A stretch of DNA of 41,229 bases from an uncultured Bacillota bacterium (lineage in GTDB: Bacteria; Bacillota; Clostridia; Peptostreptococcales; Anaerovoracaceae): contig CASDUO010000013.1 in the NCBI GenBank assembly GCA_949284065.1, positions 1 to 41,229 of the forward strand. Direction: 5' to 3'. The first letter of the stretch is position 1; the number at the start of each line of letters is the position of its first letter. Shown here in pieces: positions 17,388 through 23,941 of this stretch. The position numbers and the translations under genes were made by a program. The notes beneath the pieces are model-generated. The model did not search any database. It was not told where the DNA came from and was given only the letters and a program-made list of their open reading frames with translations.

Positions 17388-17466
17388 CGCTTACCTACGC
17401 CGGTATTAACCGGATCAGGTCAAAGGGTAAGGCCAAAGGCCACTCTCAGCATAAGCTCCCCCAGCA
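17388..17466 (-). promoter_or_regulatory. TPP riboswitch (THI element)
   Basis: Minus-strand sequence carries the conserved THI-box blocks in order: GGGGGAGC, GCTGAGAG, ACCCTTTGACCTGATC, GGTTAATACCGGCGTAGGTA. P1 can close through TGCT/AGCG and P2 through GGGG/ACCC. It lies directly upstream of thiT and would switch expression off at high thiamine pyrophosphate. Confidence 0.96.
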
Positions 17467-17487
17467 GTATTGATTTGTACAAGAAGG

Positions 17488-17516
17488 ATACTACAGCTGT
17501 TTTCTCTGTTTGTCAA
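17488..17516 (-). promoter_or_regulatory. Promoter of riboswitch-thiT transcript
   Basis: Minus strand: perfect TTGACA (17516-17511), 17-bp spacer, TAGTAT (17493-17488). Start would fall near 17481, just ahead of the TPP aptamer. Confidence 0.8.
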
Positions 17517-17530
17517 CCGGTTCGTGTCAG

Positions 17531-17560
17531 TTTCCACAGGACAGGGCTCTGTGGTATAAT
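17531..17560 (+). promoter_or_regulatory. hypA promoter, -10 box abutting the start codon
   Basis: TTTCCA (17531-17536), 18-bp spacer, TATAAT (17555-17560) with an upstream TG making it an extended -10. The hypA ATG begins at 17567, about seven bases after the -10 box, where transcription should start. No Shine-Dalgarno is present. Confidence 0.7.
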
Positions 17561-17566
17561 GTGGCC

Positions 17567-17908
17567 ATGCATGAATATCCGATAACAGAAAACATAGTGA
17601 AAATGGCTTCGGAACACTGTGAGGATTCCGGAGGCAGCAAGGTAAAGAAGATCTATCTGGTATGCGGGGAGAACACGGGATATGTACCCGACTGCATAAC
17701 CATGCTTTTTGAGATCATAGCCGAAGGGACGCCTTGTGAGGGGGCCCATGTAGAGATCGAAACGGTGAAGCCGAAGCTGAGATGCAGTGACTGCGGTGAA
17801 TTGTTCGAACGGGCGCCCTACAGTTTCCGGTGTCCCAAGTGCGGGGGAGAAGGGCTTCCGACGGATATTGGGAAGGAGTTTTACCTTGACCGGATATTGG
17901 TGGAATAG
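17567..17908 (+). CDS. hypA: Hydrogenase nickel-incorporation protein HypA
   Basis: Nickel chaperone for [NiFe]-hydrogenase maturation, normally working with the GTPase HypB. The start is fixed by MHEYPITENIV: His2 is the nickel ligand and must follow Met1. Zinc ligands are Cys73/Cys76 and Cys89/Cys92 (CSDC, CPKC). Length 113 residues is normal. The mRNA appears leaderless, since the -10 box lies immediately upstream. hypF follows; hypB is not in this window, so nickel insertion would need a hypB elsewhere. Confidence 0.95.
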   Translation: MHEYPITENIVKMASEHCEDSGGSKVKKIYLVCGENTGYVPDCITMLFEIIAEGTPCEGAHVEIETVKPKLRCSDCGELFERAPYSFRCPKCGGEGLPTDIGKEFYLDRILVE

Positions 17909-17975
17909 ATCCGGAGCTTTCAGTATGTGTATATATGGTTAGAGAAAATAAGAAAGAGAGAAAGACGAAGACAGT

Positions 17976-20243
17976 ATGGCAAAAAAGGTAACAGAGAGGA
18001 TAAGGATCTGGGGTATAGTACAGGGAGTCGGTTTCAGGCCGTTCGTGGCCAAGACTGCAGAGAAATATAATATGAAAGGCAGAGTGCGTAACCGCGGCGG
18101 TCTGGTGGAGATGATCCTGACGGACACCGAAAAGAGGATCGCCGGTTTTTTGGACACTATAGAAAAAGAGAAGCCGGAAGTGGCAGAGATAGTGCACATA
18201 TCCCGGGAACCTGCTGAAAAAGAAGACTTTGAGGACTTCAAAATACTGCAGAGCCATGACGGGGACAGAGAGACGGCAATGATACCTGCAGACCTTGCCA
18301 TATGTCCGGACTGTCTCAGAGAGATGTACGAGCCGGAGGATCCCAGGTACAGACATCCATTCATAAGCTGTATGATATGCGGCCCCAGATACACCATCAC
18401 AGACAGGTTCCCCTATGACAGGGACAACACCTCCATGGTGGATTTTCCCATGTGTGATTTTTGCGAAAGTGAATACACGGATATAGGGAGCAGGCGTTAT
18501 CACGCCCAGACCATATCCTGCCATGACTGCGGACCCCAAATGGAATTCGAGCTGAACGATGACCATTTTTGCGAAAAACCACCTATAGAAAAAGCGGCGG
18601 CCCTTCTGCGAGAAGGAAGGGTCATAGCATTCAAGGCCGTAGGCGGATATAACCTCATGGCGAATCCTTTCGATGCCCAGGCCGTAAAGGATCTCCGCAC
18701 CATCAAGGGCAGGGAAGAAAAACCTTTCGCCGTCATGTTCAGAGATATAGAGCAGATAAAGACTTTCTGTTACATGAGTCCGGTAGAGGAAAAGCTACTG
18801 CGCTCTGCGGCACGGCCCATTATACTTTTGGAAAGACGCAGCATCGACGAGCTGCAGGCTGAAAGGCCCAGCAACTATGATGAGTTCGAAAGGAGCAGAT
18901 TCATAGGAGCGTTCCTGCCGTCTATGGGAGCCCAGTATCTGCTGATGGATGATTTCGGTGGACCGGTCATATCCACAAGTGCGAACCTTAGCAGCATGCC
19001 CATGATAACAGATGATGAGGAAATGATCGCGTTCATGAAAAAAGAACCGCTGATCAGCGAGATGTTCTATAACAAGCGGGTAATAAAGACGGGCGTGGAC
19101 GATTCGGTCACAAGGGTCATAGACGATAATCCCCAGATGATAAGGCGGTCCAAAGGCTATGCTCCCGTGCCCCTGTATATGGAGGGCTGCGAAGGAGAAA
19201 TATTCGCAGCGGGAGCGGAACTGAAGAACTCTTTTTCTCTCAGCAAAGGCCCCTTTGCCTATGTGAGCCAGTTTTTCGGAGATATGGATTCTGCGGAGAA
19301 CAGGGACAACTATCACAGGGCCTTACGACGTATGAGAGAGCTTTTCAGGATAGAGCCAAAGGCAGTAGCCGTGGATATGCATCCCGGATATTACCCCACC
19401 ATATTCGGTAAACAGTATGCGGAAAGAGAGGATCTGCCCCTGATAGAAGTGCAGCATCACCATGCCCACATAGCTTCGGTAATGGCGGAACACGACCTGG
19501 AAGGACCTGTAATAGGGTTGTCATGTGACGGCACCGGATACGGGACAGACGGAGCCATATGGGGAGGGGAAGTGCTCATATGCAGAAAGGACGGATTCAT
19601 CCGTGAGTCCCATCTCAAATACGTGGACATGATAGGCGGAGATCAGTCCGTGAAAGAAGGATGGAAATCCGCTCTAAGCTATATGAATGCCGAGAAACAC
19701 GGACGTATACCTGACGATGACGAGTTTTTCATAGATCTGAAGGAATACATGGAATATGCCGATATGGATCACCTGGGCACAGAGGATGAAACCGATATGG
19801 TCTTTGCCGCTCTGGACAATAATGTGAACACGGTGCGGAGCTCCAGCATGGGTAGGCTTTTTGACGGGGTCGCGGCCATGTTGAAGATATGCAGGACCAA
19901 CAGTTATGAGGGACAGTGCGCCATCATGCTGGAGGATGCCGCCGCCCGCGGTAAAAAAGACCCCGGAGTGGATACGGCAGATGATCTGGCATATAAGTTC
20001 CATATGGATATCTCCCGGGCTCTGTATACGGAGTGTGTGAAGGCCAGAGAGAAACACGGCATAAGCGAAGTAGCCGTAAGCGGTGGAGTTTTCCAGAACA
20101 AGCTCCTCATGGAAGATCTGTTGGCAAGGCTCAGAGATGACGGATTCAAGGTGTATTACAACATATCAGTAAGCCCCAACGACGGAGGCATAGCCCTGGG
20201 ACAGACATTCGTTGCAGCCAATATCCTTGCAGGCCGGTCATGA
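17976..20243 (+). CDS. hypF: Carbamoyltransferase HypF
   Basis: Uses carbamoyl phosphate and ATP to carbamoylate the C-terminal cysteine of HypE, the first step of cyanide-ligand synthesis for the [NiFe] site. Domains in order: acylphosphatase (WGIVQGVGFRPFV, 12-24), two zinc fingers (CPDC 110-113, CMIC 132-135, CDFC 160-163, CHDC 182-185), a YrdC-like domain (about 200-380, KRPF-type KGREEKPFAVMF), and a Kae1-like domain (VQHHHAHIASVMAEH; GLSCDGTGYGTDGAIWGGE). All 755 residues are present. The start ATG lies 67 bases after hypA. Confidence 0.98.
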   Translation: MAKKVTERIRIWGIVQGVGFRPFVAKTAEKYNMKGRVRNRGGLVEMILTDTEKRIAGFLDTIEKEKPEVAEIVHISREPAEKEDFEDFKILQSHDGDRETAMIPADLAICPDCLREMYEPEDPRYRHPFISCMICGPRYTITDRFPYDRDNTSMVDFPMCDFCESEYTDIGSRRYHAQTISCHDCGPQMEFELNDDHFCEKPPIEKAAALLREGRVIAFKAVGGYNLMANPFDAQAVKDLRTIKGREEKPFAVMFRDIEQIKTFCYMSPVEEKLLRSAARPIILLERRSIDELQAERPSNYDEFERSRFIGAFLPSMGAQYLLMDDFGGPVISTSANLSSMPMITDDEEMIAFMKKEPLISEMFYNKRVIKTGVDDSVTRVIDDNPQMIRRSKGYAPVPLYMEGCEGEIFAAGAELKNSFSLSKGPFAYVSQFFGDMDSAENRDNYHRALRRMRELFRIEPKAVAVDMHPGYYPTIFGKQYAEREDLPLIEVQHHHAHIASVMAEHDLEGPVIGLSCDGTGYGTDGAIWGGEVLICRKDGFIRESHLKYVDMIGGDQSVKEGWKSALSYMNAEKHGRIPDDDEFFIDLKEYMEYADMDHLGTEDETDMVFAALDNNVNTVRSSSMGRLFDGVAAMLKICRTNSYEGQCAIMLEDAAARGKKDPGVDTADDLAYKFHMDISRALYTECVKAREKHGISEVAVSGGVFQNKLLMEDLLARLRDDGFKVYYNISVSPNDGGIALGQTFVAANILAGRS

Positions 20244-20255
20244 ACCCCGGTGCCA

Positions 20256-20284
20256 TTGATTAGCAGGGAAGAAACAGATATAAT
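20256..20284 (+). promoter_or_regulatory. Internal promoter for ybaK-hypCDE-ogt
   Basis: TTGATT (20256-20261), 17-bp spacer, TATAAT (20279-20284), 34 bases before the ybaK start. It could transcribe ybaK and hypC-hypD-hypE independently of hypAF. Confidence 0.7.
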
Positions 20285-20317
20285 TACAAGTGTATAACGA
20301 TAACAAGGAGAGAGATC

Positions 20318-20806
20318 ATGGCCATAGATAAAGTCAGAGAATATTTCAGATCCCTGGGTGAGGGACTCGAAGACAGGATAATGGAGTTCGACGTTTCCAG
20401 CGCCACTGTGGAGCTCGCATCCAAGGCAGTGGGAGTCGAGCCTGCAAGGATATGCAAGACTCTTTCTTTCAAGACTCCCGACGGCAGGTGCATATTGATA
20501 GAGACCGCCGGCGATACCAAGATAAAAAACGGGAAATATAAAGATAAATTCGGATGCAAGGCAAAGATGCTTTCTCCCGACGAGGTCCTGGAACACACCG
20601 GTCATGAGATCGGCGGAGTATGTGCCTTTGCCATAGAGGATCCCCATGTGGAAGTGTACTGTGACGTTTCCATGAAAAGATTCGAAACAGTGTTCCCCGC
20701 ATGCGGCAGCAGCAACAGCGCCATAGAACTGACACCGGAGGATCTTTTCAAATACTCCGGAGCAAGAGAGTGGATAGATGTCTGCAAGCTGCCGGATGAG
20801 GAATGA
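20318..20806 (+). CDS. ybaK: YbaK/EbsC-type aminoacyl-tRNA deacylase
   Basis: Trans-editing protein of the YbaK/ProX superfamily, members of which remove mischarged amino acids such as Cys or Ala from tRNA-Pro. Recognisable are VEPARICKTLSFK with the conserved Lys47, LSPDEVLEHTGHEIGGVCAF (85-104) with the GG turn, and the ending SSNSAIELTPEDL. The 162-residue length is standard. Start ATG follows AAGGAGAGAG. It lies inside the hyp cluster behind its own promoter. Exact tRNA specificity cannot be told by eye. Confidence 0.92.
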   Translation: MAIDKVREYFRSLGEGLEDRIMEFDVSSATVELASKAVGVEPARICKTLSFKTPDGRCILIETAGDTKIKNGKYKDKFGCKAKMLSPDEVLEHTGHEIGGVCAFAIEDPHVEVYCDVSMKRFETVFPACGSSNSAIELTPEDLFKYSGAREWIDVCKLPDEE

Positions 20807-20862
20807 AAGACCAAGGAAAGCGGATAGATATAGGTGACGATGATGATAAACAGGAGGCAGAT

Positions 20863-21072
20863 ATGTGCATAGCCGTTCCCGGCAAAGTGATCGAAATAAA
20901 TGAAAGCACCGCCAAAGTGGACTTCAGCGGAAACAAAGTGGATGTGAACATCGGACTGGTAAAACCCGAAGTCGGGCAGTATGTTTTGGTCCATGCAGGG
21001 TGTGCCATAGAAGTCATGGATAAGGAAAAGGCAGAAGAACTGATAGAGATCTTTTCAGAGCTGGAAACATAG
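20863..21072 (+). CDS. hypC: Hydrogenase maturation chaperone HypC
   Basis: Small chaperone that with HypD carries the Fe(CN)2CO group to the hydrogenase large subunit. The start is fixed by MCIAVPGKVIEI: Cys2 is the iron ligand. AGGAGG at 20852-20857 precedes ATG 20863 by five bases; longer upstream in-frame starts are rejected. 69 residues, ending in the acidic helix KAEELIEIFSEL. hypD follows by 47 bases. Confidence 0.95.
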   Translation: MCIAVPGKVIEINESTAKVDFSGNKVDVNIGLVKPEVGQYVLVHAGCAIEVMDKEKAEELIEIFSELET

Positions 21073-21119
21073 CCCCGGCATATGTTGGAATAACATCGAA
21101 ACAGGAGACGATGGCGTAA

Positions 21120-22157
21120 ATGGATATAGAAAAGGCTATAGGATATCTCAGAGGATATAACGGACCGGAAGTGAAACTCATGGAAGTATGCGGCACACAC
21201 ACAGCCGCTATTTTCAAAAGCGGGATAAGATCCCTGATCTCACCCGGCATAAAGCTCATATCGGGACCGGGGTGCCCCGTGTGCGTCACTCCGGCGGCAT
21301 ATATAGACAAGTGCATGGAGTACGCTTCGAAGGAACGACACATATTCCTGACATTCGGTGACATGATGAAAGTACCGGGAAGTGACGGGAGTCTATCTTC
21401 TTTGGGGAAAGACGGTAATGTGGAGCTCATGTATTCGCCTTTCGAGGCCCTGGACAAAGCGGAGAAAAACAAAGATATCACCTTTGTCATAGGCGCTGTG
21501 GGATTCGAGACCACGGCCCCTGCCTATGGACTGCTTTTGAAGGAGGCGATGAGGAGAGGTATCGAAAACATCAGACTTTTGACAGCATTGAAGACCATAG
21601 TGCCGGCTCTCAGCTGGATATGCGAAAACCAAAAGACCATATCCGGATTCATCTGTCCCGGCCATGTGAGCGTCATAACCGGGACGGGGATATACGAGGA
21701 GCTCGCCCGTAAATATGAAAAACCTTTCGTGGTCGCGGGATTCGAACCGGAGCATATAGCAGCGGTGGTATACGATCTCGTAAGGCAGACAGAGAGCGGA
21801 AAACATAAAGTCAAAAACCTTTATCCCGGTGCAGTGAGAGAAGAGGGGAACAAAGAGGCTCTGAAAGTCATCGATGACGTATTCACAGCCGGGACCGCAG
21901 TATGGAGAGGACTTGGAGCCATAGAGGGATCGGGACTGTACCTGAGGGATGAGTACGGCGGTTTTGACGGCGGGAGCCGGGGACTGGATAAGGATATAGA
22001 ATTGCCGCCGGAATGCTCCTGTGCTCATGTCATAGTGGGAGAGAAAGATCCCGATCAATGTCCCATGTTCGGAACGAGATGCACTCCCATAGATCCTTAC
22101 GGGCCTTGTATGGTAAGTGCAGAGGGAGCCTGCGGCATATGGTACAGGAACAGGTAG
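21120..22157 (+). CDS. hypD: Hydrogenase maturation protein HypD
   Basis: Iron-sulfur scaffold on which the Fe(CN)2CO unit is built with HypC. Motifs: EVCGTHTAAIFKSGIR (23-38), SGPGCPVCVTP with the two redox cysteines, GFETTAPAYG, and the cysteine-rich C-terminus (CSCAHVIVGEKDPDQCPMFG, CTPIDPYGPCMVSAEGAC) that ligates the [4Fe-4S] cluster. Full length at 345 residues. The ATG begins at 21120 after AGGAGACG. Confidence 0.98.
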   Translation: MDIEKAIGYLRGYNGPEVKLMEVCGTHTAAIFKSGIRSLISPGIKLISGPGCPVCVTPAAYIDKCMEYASKERHIFLTFGDMMKVPGSDGSLSSLGKDGNVELMYSPFEALDKAEKNKDITFVIGAVGFETTAPAYGLLLKEAMRRGIENIRLLTALKTIVPALSWICENQKTISGFICPGHVSVITGTGIYEELARKYEKPFVVAGFEPEHIAAVVYDLVRQTESGKHKVKNLYPGAVREEGNKEALKVIDDVFTAGTAVWRGLGAIEGSGLYLRDEYGGFDGGSRGLDKDIELPPECSCAHVIVGEKDPDQCPMFGTRCTPIDPYGPCMVSAEGACGIWYRNR

Positions 22158-22265
22158 GCAGACACATATTTCATAGAGGATCCGGCCCCGTGCAGATACG
22201 GATATATGACGGCCCCTGCCAACGGGACAGGAGATCCCCGGACAGGATATGACAAGGAGAGAAAA

Positions 22266-23255
22266 ATGAAAATAACTATGGCTCACGGAAGCGGGGGAAG
22301 GTCCTCACAGGAACTGATGGAGCGCATATTCGGAAAATATTTCAGCAACGAGATACTGGACAAAATGGAAGACGGCGCAGTCATCGAGATGGAAGGCAGA
22401 CTGGCGGTGAGCACGGATACCTTCGTGGTGACACCTCTGGTGTTCAAAGGGGGAGATATCGGGAAGCTTTCTGTTTGCGGAACAGTGAACGATCTTTTGG
22501 TCATGGGAGCGGAACCGAAATATCTCACCTGCGGATTCATCCTAGAAGAGGGACTGGAACTGGATATGCTGGAAAAGGCAGTGGCATCTATGGCTGCAGA
22601 GGCTGAAAAGGCGGGAGTGACAATCATAGCCGGAGATACGAAAGTGGTCAACGGCGCAGGAGGCATGTATATAAACACGTCGGGCATAGGGATCATACCT
22701 GAAGGCCGCAACGTAAGCGCTGCCCTGGCAGAGCCGGGAGATGCGGTGATCCTTTCAGGGAATCTGGGAGACCACCATGCCTGTATACTCAGCGCCAGGA
22801 TGGAGCTGGAAAACGGTATAGAAAGCGATTGTGCATGTCTGGGTGATGTGACGAGAGCGTTGTTCCATGCTGGTATAGATGTGCACACTATGAGAGATGT
22901 GACGAGGGGAGGCCTGGGAACGGTGCTCAATGAGATCGCCGCCACTTCGAAAACGGCAATAGAGATAGATGAAGAGAAAATCCCTGTAAGCGATGAGGTG
23001 AAAGGCTTTGCAGATATACTTGGCCTCGACCCCGTATATATGGGGAATGAGGGGAAGATAGCGGTCATAGTGCCGGCGGAACAGGCAGAGCAGGCGGAAA
23101 AGGCCATGAAGGCAACAGATCACGGAAAAGATGCGAAGATCATAGGAAGGGTCACAGAGGCCAGGGAAGGCGCTCCTGTAAGTATCAGGACCCGTCTGGG
23201 CGGCACCAGGGTACTGGATATGCTGTACGGAGAAGGGCTTCCCAGGATATGCTGA
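22266..23255 (+). CDS. hypE: Hydrogenase maturation protein HypE
   Basis: ATP-dependent dehydratase that turns the HypF-made thiocarboxamide on its C-terminal cysteine into thiocyanate, the source of the CN ligands. The PurM/AIR-synthase-like fold shows MAHGSGGRSSQELM, STDTFVVTPLVF, CGTVNDLLVMGAEP and DVTRGGLGTVLNE. It ends PRIC: the essential terminal cysteine (Cys329) is intact. Start ATG 22266 follows AAGGAGAG; an upstream in-frame ATG at 22206 adds 20 residues that do not belong to the family. Confidence 0.97.
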   Translation: MKITMAHGSGGRSSQELMERIFGKYFSNEILDKMEDGAVIEMEGRLAVSTDTFVVTPLVFKGGDIGKLSVCGTVNDLLVMGAEPKYLTCGFILEEGLELDMLEKAVASMAAEAEKAGVTIIAGDTKVVNGAGGMYINTSGIGIIPEGRNVSAALAEPGDAVILSGNLGDHHACILSARMELENGIESDCACLGDVTRALFHAGIDVHTMRDVTRGGLGTVLNEIAATSKTAIEIDEEKIPVSDEVKGFADILGLDPVYMGNEGKIAVIVPAEQAEQAEKAMKATDHGKDAKIIGRVTEAREGAPVSIRTRLGGTRVLDMLYGEGLPRIC

Positions 23256-23274
23256 CAGGAAGGGAGTATGGAGA

Positions 23275-23667
23275 ATGAAAAAAGATATTGACATGATAAT
23301 GGAGGATTACATATCGGCTATAGACGATGAAAAACTCCTTTCAGATATCAGAAAAGAGATAGAGGAGTTTTTAGAGGGAAAGCGAAAGACTTTCACCGTA
23401 AAGCTGCCCGAGCCTGAGGGAACGGATTTCCAAAAGGCAGTATGGGATCAGTTGAAGAAGATACCTTTCGGGGAGACCATGACCTACGGCCAGATAGCCG
23501 AGGCCATAGGAAGACCTCGGGCGGCCAGGGCCGTAGGCAGCGCATGCGGTGCGAACCCTTACTCCGTAATAGTCCCGTGTCACAGAGCATTGGCGGTGAA
23601 CGGGCTGGGAGGTTTCGGCCTGGGGCTGGATATGAAGAAGAGGCTGCTGGCCCTGGAGGGAAGGTAG
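23275..23667 (+). CDS. ogt: Methylated-DNA--protein-cysteine methyltransferase
   Basis: Suicide repair protein that takes methyl groups from O6-methylguanine. Active site VIVPCHRALAVNGLGGFGLG with Cys102, preceded by the DNA-binding helix TYGQIAEAIGRPRAARAVGSACGANP region. At 130 residues it has only a short N-terminal domain. ATG 23275 follows AAGGGA (23260-23265). It is the last gene of the hyp run and is followed by a terminator; a link with hydrogenase maturation is not expected. Confidence 0.95.
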   Translation: MKKDIDMIMEDYISAIDDEKLLSDIRKEIEEFLEGKRKTFTVKLPEPEGTDFQKAVWDQLKKIPFGETMTYGQIAEAIGRPRAARAVGSACGANPYSVIVPCHRALAVNGLGGFGLGLDMKKRLLALEGR

Positions 23668-23680
23668 CAGGAGGAACAGG

Positions 23681-23706
23681 ACCGCTTCATTACAGGCGGT
23701 TTTTTC
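23681..23706 (+). terminator. Terminator after ogt
   Basis: Short stem ACCGC (23681-23685) / GCGGT (23696-23700) followed by a T-run to 23705. Confidence 0.65.
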
Positions 23707-23716
23707 ATGTTATCCC

Positions 23717-23745
23717 TTGACCAAAGGTCCTTGTACCCATATAAT
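23717..23745 (+). promoter_or_regulatory. Consensus promoter of acn-icd-gntR
   Basis: TTGACC (23717-23722), 17-bp spacer, TATAAT (23740-23745). Predicted start near 23752, giving a leader of about 190 bases before acn. Confidence 0.85.
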
Positions 23746-23770
23746 TGTATACGAAAATACATTTATACAA
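23745..23770 (+). promoter_or_regulatory. Inverted-repeat operator, probably for the GntR regulator
   Basis: TTGTATA (23745-23751) and TATACAA (23764-23770), a perfect 7-bp inverted repeat with 12-bp spacer, placed over the -10 edge and start site. TTGTATACAA-like half sites are common for GntR/FCD regulators, and such a regulator is encoded in this operon. Confidence 0.6.
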
Positions 23771-23791
23771 GAATAGGAAGAACCATGTCAT

Positions 23792-23860
23792 CCTTTCAGG
23801 TTTGATGTGGGCTTTTCATCGTCGTTACAGTCTGCAGGAGTGTTCCTGAGCGCTGAAAGG
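23792..23860 (+). promoter_or_regulatory. Structured leader, possible three-way junction
   Basis: CCTTTCAG (23792-23799) pairs perfectly with CTGAAAGG (23853-23860). Inside are two smaller hairpins: GATG (23804-23807)/CATC (23817-23820) and CAGGA (23835-23839)/TCCTG (23844-23848). No known riboswitch class was recognised and no terminator or Shine-Dalgarno pairing is obvious. Confidence 0.4.
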
Positions 23861-23941
23861 CGATGATGATCAAGAAAATGAAAGTAAAGACCAGACAGTA
23901 AAGGAAAGTAAAAACAAGAGAAGGAAAGCAAGGAGGAAACG

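Noticed and set aside
17510..17566. Upstream TTG start for hypA
   Set aside because: The promoter -10 lies inside this stretch, and HypA requires His at position 2, fixing ATG 17567.
20833..20862. Asp-Asp-Asp-Asp-Lys stretch before HypC
   Set aside because: It lies upstream of the real HypC start (Met-Cys at 20863) and is not translated as part of it.
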